In this document: positions 17,857-25,645 of the stretch, one piece after another
How the letters are laid out: each line of letters starts with the position of its first letter
Position numbering within the stretch: the first letter of the stretch is position 1
Source: an uncultured Chloroflexota bacterium
GTDB lineage: Bacteria > Chloroflexota > Anaerolineae > Promineifilales > Promineifilaceae
DNA length: 55,315 nt
Assembly (NCBI GenBank): GCA_900696625.1
Contig: CAADGU010000519.1
Span: 1 to 55,315 of the forward strand
Direction: 5' to 3'
Position numbers and translations under genes: made by a program
The notes under the pieces: model-generated
Told to the model about the DNA's origin: nothing
What the model saw: only the letters and a program-made list of their open reading frames with translations
Databases searched by the model: none

Positions 17857-17913
17857 CGTTCGTAGTAGGCGATTCATCGCCTTCTGACGCCACTGAAGTG
17901 CCTACTACGAACG
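17857..17913. repeat. GTAGTAGGC palindrome, family member 1
   Basis: CGTTCGTAGTAGGC and its exact complement flank a 29-bp interior that contains CGATTCATCG. It lies downstream of the second M23 gene. Other members are at 36.62, 40.17 and 52.77 kb; all share the GTAGTAGGCGATT arm. Confidence 0.85.
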
Positions 17914-18123
17914 GTTTTCATTTAGAGTCAGGTTTAGCAATTCGCCAGCAGTACCTTTTCGTGTGATCATGTACTGGTGACATCTCCCCCAAGTAGCGGA
18001 GATAAATATCCCCCGACCAGCCGATGTAGTCGGAGCCAGTTCGTTGTAGCTTTAACAGATGGTCCCCTTATTCTTAGCCGATTAAAGAGGTCAGCTTAAA
18101 ACTTGACCCAGGGGCGTCAATCT

Positions 18124-19026
18124 ATGCTTTCAGCCTTTATGCGGTTCACACGGCCTCATACGATTATTGCCACCACGATTCAGGTAGTGTCCCTGTTCTT
18201 GATTGCCGGTGGCAGCCAGGTATTGGCGCCAACCAGCCTGGGTCCCGTGTTGCTTACGCTTTTCACTTGTCTTGCCCTCAATATCTACATTGTTGGGCTG
18301 AACCAAATCACCGATGCGGAGATTGACCGCATCAACAAGCCGCATCTGCCTCTGGCGTCTTTAGAGATGTCCATGCGTCAGGGCTGGATTGTGGTGGCGT
18401 TGATGGGTTTGGTGGCGTTGGCAGGGAGCCTGATGGCTGGTCCCTATCTGCTGGCGACGGTCTCTACTATCATGTTCATCGGCACGATTTACTCCATACC
18501 GCCGCTGCGGCTCAAGCGTTTCTCGTTCTGGGCGGCCATGTGCATTGCTTTGGCGCGGGGCGTCATTGCCAACGTAGGGGTCGCTTTGCACTACAACCAT
18601 GTTTTTGGCGGACTTGGGAATTTTTCCCCGGCGACCCTGGTGGTGATGGCCGCGTTTTTCTTTGGCTTCGGTCTGGTAATTGCGATCTATAAAGATATTC
18701 CCGACCTGGTGGGCGACGAGATCCATGGCATCCAAACCTTCACGGTGAAATTAGGGGCCAGGCGCGCGTTTGCTCTGGGGCGTCTCATTTTGACGATTGG
18801 CTATGTTGGCGTCATGCTCGTGGCAGTTTCCCACCTGCCACAGCCAGATGGTGTCCTGCTGCTGGTGGCCCAGGTGGTGGCGTTGGCTCTGTTCTTGTTT
18901 ATCAGCGGTCGTGTTGATCCGCGCCGGAAAAGTTCCATTGCCCATTTTTACATGTTTCTGTGGGGCTTGTTTTACGCGCAATACATCGTCCTTAGTGTGT
19001 ATCAGATTACGAAAGGGTTCGCTTAA
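18124..19026 (+). CDS. UbiA-family prenyltransferase, homogentisate phytyltransferase-like
   Basis: An integral membrane protein of 300 residues with about eight helices. The first Asp-rich motif NQITDAEIDRINKPHLPLAS is close to the form seen in homogentisate phytyl/prenyl transferases. The second is YKDIPDLVGDEIHGIQTF. It attaches a prenyl chain to an aromatic acceptor at the membrane; the natural acceptor here is not known. ATG at 18124 follows AGGGG at good spacing; a TTG at 18103 is an in-frame alternative. The next gene, four bases later, encodes a second UbiA member, so the two likely act on one quinone pathway. Confidence 0.85.
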   Translation: MLSAFMRFTRPHTIIATTIQVVSLFLIAGGSQVLAPTSLGPVLLTLFTCLALNIYIVGLNQITDAEIDRINKPHLPLASLEMSMRQGWIVVALMGLVALAGSLMAGPYLLATVSTIMFIGTIYSIPPLRLKRFSFWAAMCIALARGVIANVGVALHYNHVFGGLGNFSPATLVVMAAFFFGFGLVIAIYKDIPDLVGDEIHGIQTFTVKLGARRAFALGRLILTIGYVGVMLVAVSHLPQPDGVLLLVAQVVALALFLFISGRVDPRRKSSIAHFYMFLWGLFYAQYIVLSVYQITKGFA

Positions 19027-19029
19027 AGG

Positions 19030-19983
19030 ATGAGTCGGTCAATACAGACTATTGGCGTGTCGCGGTTTTTTAGGCGCATTGGCTATTTTGTACGCCTGGG
19101 ACGGCCGTTGCACCTGGCCGGCGGGTTCGTATTCAGTGGGTTGGGTATCGCGGTGGCCCTGTTTTTGGGGGTGTCCATCAATTGGACGGCAGCTATCTGG
19201 TGCCAGCTTGTCATCACAGCCACCCAGTTAATGACCCACTACAGCAATGACTATTTCGACCAGGACGCCGATGCCGTCGCCCTCACACCTACTCGTTGGG
19301 CCAGTGGCAGCCGCATCTTGCCCGAAGGGCTGCTGCCACCACACGTCGCGCTCATAGCGGCCCTGGTTTGTGGCGGACTGGCTTTGGCGGCAACGGCCGT
19401 TCTGGTCACCATGGTGCAATCCCCATTCTGGACACTTTGTCTGCTGCTGTTGTCCATCTTTCTGGCCTGGGCTTACAGTTCGCCGCCGCTCTGGCTGAAC
19501 CGGCGTGGACTGGGCGAGATCTCCGCCGCCCTGCTGGTACCGGGATTGACAACGCTGCTTAATTTTCAGGTGCAAACGGGGCAGATGGCGCTGCTGCCGC
19601 TACTGGCTGTTGTGCCTCTCTGTTTTTTCCAGTTTGCCATGCTGCTCAGCGTCAACTTCCCGGATGCGGCCGGTGATGTGCTGGTGAACAAACGCACCCT
19701 GGTGGTGATTTACGGCCCGAAACGAACGGCGACCTGGTTTGGGGCGGCGTTGGTGTGTCCTTACTTGCTGCTGCCGCTGCTTATCTGGCTGGGCTTGCCG
19801 GTGGCCGTGGCTTTCGCCATTCTGTTGACCCTGCCCATTTCTGCCGCACAAGTCTGGCGCATTCGTCGTGGTGATGCCACAGATCCGGCTCGTTGGGAAG
19901 CATTGGCTTTTTGGAGTATGGGATTATTGATGGCTACGGCCGTGTTGGAAACGGCCGTATTTCTGCTTTTGCGCGGGGCCTAA
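19030..19983 (+). CDS. UbiA-family prenyltransferase, MenA-like
   Basis: The 317-residue membrane protein has the motif NDYFDQDADA (first Asp-rich site) after about 80 residues and a second site in VNFPDAAGDVLVNKRTLVV. This resembles 1,4-dihydroxy-2-naphthoate prenyltransferases used in menaquinone synthesis. Eight or nine hydrophobic helices are visible. It begins four bases after the preceding prenyltransferase, with AAAGG next to the ATG. A role in quinone biosynthesis is likely; whether it is the cell's main MenA cannot be told from this window. Confidence 0.8.
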   Translation: MSRSIQTIGVSRFFRRIGYFVRLGRPLHLAGGFVFSGLGIAVALFLGVSINWTAAIWCQLVITATQLMTHYSNDYFDQDADAVALTPTRWASGSRILPEGLLPPHVALIAALVCGGLALAATAVLVTMVQSPFWTLCLLLLSIFLAWAYSSPPLWLNRRGLGEISAALLVPGLTTLLNFQVQTGQMALLPLLAVVPLCFFQFAMLLSVNFPDAAGDVLVNKRTLVVIYGPKRTATWFGAALVCPYLLLPLLIWLGLPVAVAFAILLTLPISAAQVWRIRRGDATDPARWEALAFWSMGLLMATAVLETAVFLLLRGA

Positions 19984-19993
19984 GGTAGTTTCA

Positions 19994-20431
19994 TTACGCG
20001 ACGGGTTCGGCTATGAGTAGGGGGATGATGCGATCCGTTTTGTTCTGATACTCTTGATAAGGGGGAAATGCTTCTACCGCGATAGCCCAGAGTCGTTCTC
20101 TCTCGGCTGAATCTACTACTTCACGAACGCGCATCGTAAATACTTCAGTCTTGTCGCGGATTTCAACGTTCGGATCCGCCTTCAAATTGTGATACCAATG
20201 CGGATGCGTGGGTGCGCCACCCTGGGATGCCACCAAGATATAGTTATTTCCGTCCGCCACTCGCATTAAGGGGGTCTTGCGTATCGCCCCTGTTTTCCAC
20301 CCTCTATTTGTGACAATGATGACGGGCAGCCCCGTGTCCCTTAAGGTCAAACCCGCCGTGCCGCCGCTGCCTTCATAGAGTTCAACTTGCTCTGCCACCC
20401 ACTGCCGGGGGCTAGGTACATATTCGCTCAC
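19994..20431 (-). CDS. Deazaflavin (F420)-dependent nitroreductase family protein
   Basis: A 145-residue split-barrel protein of the Ddn/DUF385 family. Marks: LPVIIVTNRGWKTGAIRKTPLMRV, ILVASQGGAPTHPHWYHNLKADPNVEI, and a C-terminal PPYQEYQNKTDR. Family members use F420 or related deazaflavins to reduce quinones or nitro compounds; F420 dependence here is inferred. The start is GTG at 20431, because GGAGG lies five bases before it; an upstream TTG would overlap that site. It stands at the edge of a stretch poor in ACGGCCGT sites that also holds attC-like palindromes. Confidence 0.85.
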   Translation of the reverse strand: MSEYVPSPRQWVAEQVELYEGSGGTAGLTLRDTGLPVIIVTNRGWKTGAIRKTPLMRVADGNNYILVASQGGAPTHPHWYHNLKADPNVEIRDKTEVFTMRVREVVDSAERERLWAIAVEAFPPYQEYQNKTDRIIPLLIAEPVA

Positions 20432-20443
20432 AATGACCTCCAA

Positions 20444-20835
20444 TGTTCTGCTTCAGGTATGCCAACTCATGGGCACAAACCTGTGAAAGATTCCAACGAA
20501 TACCATCGTGAGTATGCCATATCCCCCTTTCCTGTCAACAACATGATCAAATTCTATTGCGGGCGCTTGAGGAATGGAGGGGAAACAAGGGGGTATTCTG
20601 TTTCAGGGAGGGGGTACGGCCGTTGCCCCAAACCCCTTTTCTCTATCACAACTACTTCCCTAACCCCAACTTCAGCGGGCGGCGGGCCGGTCAAAGACCT
20701 TAATCAAATGGAACAAATCAAACGAGCCTGCTCTCGCCGTTCCGCTGAAAGCCTTGTTGGGCGATGTCCATCTCTTGGCACGCTGGTGGCTCATTGATTC
20801 TTGTCTGCTGTCCATAGCCTTCACCGGCAAGGCCA
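20444..20835. other. Gene-free stretch with an attC-like palindrome
   Basis: No convincing gene lies in these 392 bases. The part at 20658-20762 folds as an attC-like site (separate entry). The rest, about 20450-20650, contains one ACGGCCGT and pyrimidine-rich sequence and shows no recognisable feature. Confidence 0.5.
20658..20762 (-). repeat. attC-like recombination site downstream of the methyltransferase gene
   Basis: Read on the minus strand it begins GCCCAAC and ends GTTGGGGTTAGGG, matching the outer RYYYAAC/GTTRRRY pattern except for the last base. Inner segments TCAGCGG-ACGGCG and CGCCG-CCGCTGA pair across a central spacer with small bulges, as in integron attC sites. It lies about 75 bp after the methyltransferase stop. 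Identification is by pattern only. Confidence 0.4.
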
Positions 20836-21642
20836 TTAGGCAACTCGACTTCTCACAGCCCACGCCCGCGCCTTGAGCGTTATCGAACCATCTTCCGCGC
20901 CAGCAAGTTCGTGTCGCAGCTTTTCTCGTAAGCGTTCCCTGGAGATCGGATCGAGACTAGAGCAGTAACCTGGCGCAGGGCCTGCGCCGAGGGTAAAGGG
21001 TTGCCAAAAGTCATCGAAGTCGCGGAAGATTGTGTCCACCTCGATCTGTGTGACTTCAATACTCTGTAGCCTGGCGTTCTGGGCCATTTCAGTCAGACCT
21101 TCGCGCGTACAAAATGGAAACCGTTTGTTCTCTGCCAGATCCGCAGCGCTGGGATCGAGGGAAATCGCAGCCTGCCAAAACTTCCGCATGAACTCGACGC
21201 CACCCCCTGGATAGTCCCACACGTAGAAGGCGATGATTCCACCCGGACGACAGACCCGGCGCATCTCCAATATGGCTTTGTGACGGTCAGGGATAAAATT
21301 CAAAACCAACGCCGATACCACAACGTCGTAACTCGAAGCTTCAAATGGAAGACCTTGCGCATCTCCAACACGAAAATCAATACGAGGGCCTTCTACCTTC
21401 TGCATGGCGAGATGGATAAACCCTTCGGACGGGTCAACGCCAACTTGACGCCCAGGTTTGCAACGAGCGAGTATCTCCGCCGACAAGGCGCCTGTGCCAC
21501 AGCCCACTTCTAGCCAGTCGCACCCAGCCTTAACCCCAAGCCATTCGAGGAATCGGGGTGCAAGTTGACGACTCCAGCGGCCCATATACCTGTCGTAGCT
21601 TTCCCCGGTATTCCATGCATCATGGCGGGAATTTGCGCTCAT
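20836..21642 (-). CDS. Class I SAM-dependent methyltransferase
   Basis: A 269-residue methyltransferase of the UbiE/Methyltransf_11 type. SAM-binding motif I is LEVGCGTGALSAEIL, motif II is VGVDPS, post-II is GDAQGLPFEASSYDVVVSALVLNF, and MRRVCRPGGIIAFYVWD follows. The substrate is unknown. ATG at 21642 with AGGGA upstream is preferred to ATG 21666. The gene has no ACGGCCGT site, and its flanks look like integron attC sites, with GTTAGGC only about 40 bp before the start. Both suggest acquisition as a mobile gene cassette. Confidence 0.85.
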   Translation of the reverse strand: MSANSRHDAWNTGESYDRYMGRWSRQLAPRFLEWLGVKAGCDWLEVGCGTGALSAEILARCKPGRQVGVDPSEGFIHLAMQKVEGPRIDFRVGDAQGLPFEASSYDVVVSALVLNFIPDRHKAILEMRRVCRPGGIIAFYVWDYPGGGVEFMRKFWQAAISLDPSAADLAENKRFPFCTREGLTEMAQNARLQSIEVTQIEVDTIFRDFDDFWQPFTLGAGPAPGYCSSLDPISRERLREKLRHELAGAEDGSITLKARAWAVRSRVA

Positions 21643-21678
21643 TGTCCCTAGTCTCCGTTGATCCATCAAGTACGCACC

Positions 21679-21760
21679 GCCTAACTATACTGCATGAATG
21701 CGGTATAAACCCCCGGCAATGGTCAACTACCACACAGATGCAGTACAGAGCCCGGCCAGT
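21679..21760 (-). repeat. attC-like site upstream of the methyltransferase gene
   Basis: The minus strand ends with GTTAGGC (21685-21679), an exact GTTRRRY core. Ahead of it ATGCAGTA and, further on, TACTGCAT form an imperfect stem with GGTA/TACC inner pairing. The other outer core is degenerate. It lies between the epimerase stop and the methyltransferase start. Confidence 0.4.
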
Positions 21761-22767
21761 CATTCAGTAAACCATCTTGAGGCGGGCAGGGCCAATTCGT
21801 AGGTGGTGATGATGCGGTCCATGAGTTGGTCAAGTTCGGTGTTGACGATTTGTCGCGCGGGGTCGGCGTCGTACCAGGCCATGATTTCGCGCGCGCCCTG
21901 GGCGAAGGGGATGGTGGCGGCAAAGTCGGGCACGAGGCGCTTGATCTTGCTGTTGTCGAAGATCATGCTGTGTGTTTTGTCGCCGAGCAGGCTGTCGCCC
22001 CAATTGCTGTTGAAGCGGGCGATAAAGTCGGAGGGGATGTGGACAAGTTGGGCTTCAACCCCGGCGGCCTGGGCTACCAGTTCCACAATCTGGTTCCAGG
22101 TGAGCAGTTCGTCCGAGGTGATGTGAAAGGTTTCGCCGATGGCGTGGTTGTTGCCCAGCAGACCGACAAAAGCTTTAGCAAAGTCGCGGTGGTGGGTCAT
22201 TGTCCACAGCGAGGTGCCATCGCCATGCACGATCACTTTTTTGCCCTGACGCATCCGGTGGACGTTGGTGTAGCCGCCGTGCATGGGTAGTAAGGTCTGG
22301 TCATAGGTGTGTGACGGCCGTACCACCGTCATCGGAAAACCATCCTCCCGGTACGCCCGCAGCAGCCGCTCTTCACAGGCGATCTTGTTGCGGGAGTAGG
22401 CCCAGTAGGGGTTGTGCAGCGGTGTGCTTTCGGTGACGGGCAGGTTAGCCGGCGGCGTCTGGTAAGCGGAGGCGGAACTGATGAAGATGTATTGGCGGGT
22501 ACGGCCGTGAAACAGACTCAGGTCAGTCTCAATATGCTCCGGCGTAAAAGCAATCCAGTCCACCACCGCGTCAAACTGGTGGTCGCCCAATGCCTGTAAA
22601 GCGGAGGCCCGGTCCCGTATGTCACCCTGTAAAACCGTTGCGCCGGGGGGTGACGGCCGTTGGCTCTGCCCCCGGTTCAACAAATACAACGCCATGCCCT
22701 GCTCCACTGCCAATGGCGCACACGCCGAACTGATAATCCCTGTGCCACCGATAAATAAAACTTTCAT
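21760..22767 (-). CDS. NAD-dependent epimerase/dehydratase family protein (extended SDR)
   Basis: The 335-residue product begins MKVLFIGGTGIISSACAPLA, a Rossmann nucleotide site. Further marks are GDIRD, ISSASAY with the catalytic Ser, and YWAYSRNKIACEE with the YxxxK catalytic pair. The C-terminal part (MTHHRDFAKAFVGLL, TSDELLTWNQIV) is typical of atypical SDRs related to sugar-nucleotide epimerases. The substrate is unknown. The start has an excellent AAAGGAG site. It is monocistronic or linked loosely to neighbours. Confidence 0.88.
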   Translation of the reverse strand: MKVLFIGGTGIISSACAPLAVEQGMALYLLNRGQSQRPSPPGATVLQGDIRDRASALQALGDHQFDAVVDWIAFTPEHIETDLSLFHGRTRQYIFISSASAYQTPPANLPVTESTPLHNPYWAYSRNKIACEERLLRAYREDGFPMTVVRPSHTYDQTLLPMHGGYTNVHRMRQGKKVIVHGDGTSLWTMTHHRDFAKAFVGLLGNNHAIGETFHITSDELLTWNQIVELVAQAAGVEAQLVHIPSDFIARFNSNWGDSLLGDKTHSMIFDNSKIKRLVPDFAATIPFAQGAREIMAWYDADPARQIVNTELDQLMDRIITTYELALPASRWFTE

Positions 22768-22779
22768 GGTCTACTCCTT

Positions 22780-22853
22780 TAAGAACAATCCACAGATTTC
22801 ACGAATTACGCAGATTTTATCTGTGAAATCGGCGTAATCTGTGGCTAAATGCC
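22780..22853. repeat. CACAGATT/TCTGTG inverted repeat
   Basis: CACAGATTTCACG...ACGCAGATTTTATCTGTGAAATC...GTAATCTGTGG: imperfect inverted units between the P-loop gene and the epimerase gene. A similar GCAGATTCACGCGGAT segment lies just upstream of proS near 50220. Confidence 0.6.
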
Positions 22854-22857
22854 TTCA

Positions 22858-23541
22858 TTATAAAATTCCCAATGTCTGGGCAACCTTCGTGGCAAATTCG
22901 TCTACGGAATCAGTGTCGCTTCTCCAGCACACGGGAATGTTGTTTTCCTGACATTCGCGCCGGATGGTGTGGGTGATACGGCCGTCAAATTCCAAAAATT
23001 TACGCCAGGCTTCATCTGGATTGGGCAACTGATAGATGAAATCCTTCATTGCCCGGCGCTCTTCGGTCGCTTGCCAGATGTCGGCGCTTGTTTGTTCTGG
23101 TAAGGCCAGGCCAACCATCTGCTGTGGTGCGATGACCTGAGCAATGAGAGCGGGGTTACAGATACCACCATCAATTAAGAGGCTGGTATTGGGGTCGGCG
23201 GCGAGCAAATCTTCGGCTAACAAGTCCAGATATTCAGGCAGCGCCGCTTGATTGAACGCATCGAACTCTTCCCAGGACAGCGCCAGCAGCCAGGCCAGAC
23301 CATTGGGCGATGTGGCCCAGGCGGTGTTGACGGGGTGGCGTTCGGGTGTGAAACGGCCGTGATAAACACCGTAGATATGGGCGTCCATGTCATAAACGGG
23401 CATGGCAAATCGGGCGGAAAGTGCCTGGCAGATGGTCGTCTTGCCCGAACCGGCGCCGCCAACCAGCCAAAACAGCCGCTTAAACCGGGATAAAACGGCG
23501 CGAGATTGTGTTAACAAATTATGGTTGACAGTGAATTGCAT
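22858..23541 (-). CDS. P-loop kinase-like ATP-binding protein
   Basis: A 227-residue protein with a clear Walker A, WLVGGAGSGKTTICQALS, near residue 30, followed by a short MPVYDMDAHIYG segment in the place where nucleoside or shikimate-type kinases bind substrate. LLIDGGICNPALIAQVI is the likely Walker B strand. No exact family is assigned; a small-molecule kinase is the best guess. The start at 23541 (AGGG upstream) is preferred to the longer in-frame version, whose N-terminal 51 codons look non-coding. Confidence 0.65.
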   Translation of the reverse strand: MQFTVNHNLLTQSRAVLSRFKRLFWLVGGAGSGKTTICQALSARFAMPVYDMDAHIYGVYHGRFTPERHPVNTAWATSPNGLAWLLALSWEEFDAFNQAALPEYLDLLAEDLLAADPNTSLLIDGGICNPALIAQVIAPQQMVGLALPEQTSADIWQATEERRAMKDFIYQLPNPDEAWRKFLEFDGRITHTIRRECQENNIPVCWRSDTDSVDEFATKVAQTLGIL

Positions 23542-23724
23542 TTGAAAATGCCCTTTTACAACGCTCCGGCGATGCTGGCCATGAAAATAACGCCGCTGGC
23601 AAAAGTATAAAGAGAGAAGGGTTGCCGGGCAACCAGGCCGGGTATGAGGAACTTTTGTTGACAAGTAGTACCGGGGCAAGGGGCTGTACGGCATTGGTCA
23701 ATCAAAATGGTTCTGGCACTACCT

Positions 23725-24567
23725 TCACAATGTGATCAACACCAGAGCGGCCAGAGCCAGCAAGACGCCCAACCATTGCAATCGCGTGAGCCTCTCCTGC
23801 AATATCACCCGTGCCAGCAAGACGGTTGACCCCGGATAAAGCGAGGCCAACACTGCGGCAATATCCAACCGCCCCAGGCGCGCTGCCAGCGCAAAAAAGG
23901 CGTTGCCCAGGGCATCCAGCACCCCAGCCAGGGCAATCAGCGGCAGTTGGTGGGGCAACGGCCGTACCCATTCCTCCCGGCTCAGCACCCACAGGCTCAA
24001 CAGCGTCACCGATACGGTGCGCGCCGCCGCCAGCGGCCAAAAGAGCGAACCCGGCTCCACACGGTCAATGAAGATAAAAAAGAGAGCAAAACCCGTCCCG
24101 GCGACCAGAGCATACCCCAATTCCTGGCGGGGCACGGCCGTGCGCCAACCCATGCCTGACAACAACCAGACAGCCAACAGCGCCAATCCAAAACCCATTA
24201 ATTGGGTAATCTGTGGTAGCCCCTCGATAAACAGGCTAACGAGAACGGGGATCGCTGCCGAAATGACGGCGGCTAGAGGCGCGACCACACCCATACGGCC
24301 GTTGGCCAACCCACTGTACAGCGCCAACAGACCGACCACTCCGGCCATGCCTGCCAGCATCCCCATCAACAAAGAGGCCGGCGTGGGCAGCGCCTCCCGA
24401 AACAACAGCGCCAACAAAACCAGAAAAATGCCACCCACAATTTGTGAAACGACAACAACGCCGGTCACGGCCGTGCGTTTGGTCGCCACCCCACCGCTAA
24501 AATCACCTGCCCCCCAGGTCACCGCCGAAGCCAGCCCCCAAAACACCACCATCACTTCAGGATTCAC
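23725..24567 (-). CDS. EamA/DMT-family transporter
   Basis: A membrane protein of about 280 residues with ten predicted helices in two EamA repeats (about residues 1-135 and 140-280). The second ends SLYPGSTVLLARVILQERLTRLQWLGVLLALAALVLI, the family's C-terminal signature. Such proteins export or import metabolites; the substrate is unknown. The start is taken as GTG at 24567, because AGGAG lies eight bases before it; the TTG at 24594 has no such site. Confidence 0.88.
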   Translation of the reverse strand: MNPEVMVVFWGLASAVTWGAGDFSGGVATKRTAVTGVVVVSQIVGGIFLVLLALLFREALPTPASLLMGMLAGMAGVVGLLALYSGLANGRMGVVAPLAAVISAAIPVLVSLFIEGLPQITQLMGFGLALLAVWLLSGMGWRTAVPRQELGYALVAGTGFALFFIFIDRVEPGSLFWPLAAARTVSVTLLSLWVLSREEWVRPLPHQLPLIALAGVLDALGNAFFALAARLGRLDIAAVLASLYPGSTVLLARVILQERLTRLQWLGVLLALAALVLITL

Positions 24568-24609
24568 TATGTCCACTCCTATGAGAATAATCAAAGATTT
24601 CGCAGTTGA

Positions 24610-24665
24610 CGCCGATTATTCATTTGCGCAATCAGTGTCGTTTGCGCAATCGGTGTCGTATGCGT
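24610..24665. repeat. Direct repeat of a TTGCGCAATCGGTGTCG unit
   Basis: Two to three copies of a roughly 18-bp unit (TTGCGCAATC-GTGTCG) in the spacer between the divergently transcribed EamA and NudC genes. Not obviously a promoter element. Confidence 0.5.
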
Positions 24666-24776
24666 TTAAGCAGGGAGATGGATGATACGCAGAAATGGTG
24701 AGGGGGCAACTGGCTGAAGGGGTACGGCCGTTTTCGTTTATGTTACAATTCGCCACCTTTATTTCGTGGAGGATGC

Positions 24777-25616
24777 ATGGAACTATTCGTCTCGCTCGTT
24801 ACCCCCCCGGAAGAACCGCCGGCGACAGCCTGTTGGTTTATTTTGTCTGGCTTTCAACTATTGGTGGTGGTGGACGGCCGTCAGGCCACCTGGCCCCTGC
24901 TCGCTTCACCGGCTGACCTGAGCCTTACGCCGCTGCGCCAGCATTACCTGGGCTATATGCCCGGCGATGCGCCGCTGCATTGTTATGCCGTCGAGGTAGC
25001 CGCCGAGACGTTGCCACCGCCGGATATGGCGTTTGAGGGGTTGCGGGCTTTGTACGGCTGTATGCCCGACGAGCAACTTTGGCTGGGTGGGCGGGCGCTG
25101 CAAATCCTGGATTGGGACCGCACCAGTCTTTATTGTGGCCGCTGTGGTGTGTTTAATGAGGTGCAGCCGCACGAACGGGCCAAAAAGTGCCCGGCTTGCG
25201 GCCTGGTCACGTACCCGCGCATCTCCCCGGCGGTGATTATGCGGGTGACACGCCAGGGACTAAACGGCCGCGAGATTTTGCTGGCGCGGGGGGCGCGCCA
25301 TCCCGCCGGTTTTTACAGCGTGTTGGCCGGTTTTGTGGAGCCAGGGGAGACGTTGGAAACGGCCGTACACCGCGAAATCCGCGAGGAAGTGGGGCTGGAA
25401 GTGCAAAACGTCACTTACTTTGGCAGCCAGCCCTGGCCTTTCCCCAACTCGTTGATGATTGCCTACACCGCCGAATATGCCAGCGGCGACATTACGCCGG
25501 AAGCGGGCGAGATTGAAGACGCCCGCTGGTTTACGGCCGATAATCTACCCGGCATTCCCCCAGCCATGAGCATTTCGCGGCGGTTGATTGATGATTTTGT
25601 CCAAACAACAGGGTAG
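24777..25616 (+). CDS. nudC: NAD+ diphosphatase (NudC-type Nudix hydrolase)
   Basis: Hydrolyses NAD(H) to NMN(H) and AMP, and in some bacteria removes NAD caps from RNA. The 279-residue product has a zinc ribbon (CGRCG...CPACG, near residues 120-140), the Nudix box GFVEPGETLETAVHREIREEVG, and the NudC array SQPWPFPNS. GGAGG precedes the ATG. A strong terminator follows the stop. Confidence 0.93.
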   Translation: MELFVSLVTPPEEPPATACWFILSGFQLLVVVDGRQATWPLLASPADLSLTPLRQHYLGYMPGDAPLHCYAVEVAAETLPPPDMAFEGLRALYGCMPDEQLWLGGRALQILDWDRTSLYCGRCGVFNEVQPHERAKKCPACGLVTYPRISPAVIMRVTRQGLNGREILLARGARHPAGFYSVLAGFVEPGETLETAVHREIREEVGLEVQNVTYFGSQPWPFPNSLMIAYTAEYASGDITPEAGEIEDARWFTADNLPGIPPAMSISRRLIDDFVQTTG

Positions 25617-25637
25617 GCGCCGTGTCACGGCGCCTAC
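25613..25637. terminator. Bidirectional terminator between nudC and the metalloprotease gene
   Basis: GTAGGCGCCGTG and its exact complement, with CAACA/TTGTTG pairing beyond, separate two convergent genes. T-rich sequence follows on the plus side. Confidence 0.75.
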
Positions 25638-25645
25638 CTTGTTGT

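Noticed and set aside
17932-18080. Possible decayed gene before the first UbiA gene
   Set aside because: A 48-codon stop-free stretch on the minus strand has plausible protein-like sequence but no start codon and no recognised homologue, so I do not call it.
20444-20797. Plus-strand ORF overlapping the start of the deazaflavin oxidoreductase gene
   Set aside because: It crosses the attC-like palindrome, has no ribosome site and no protein-like character.
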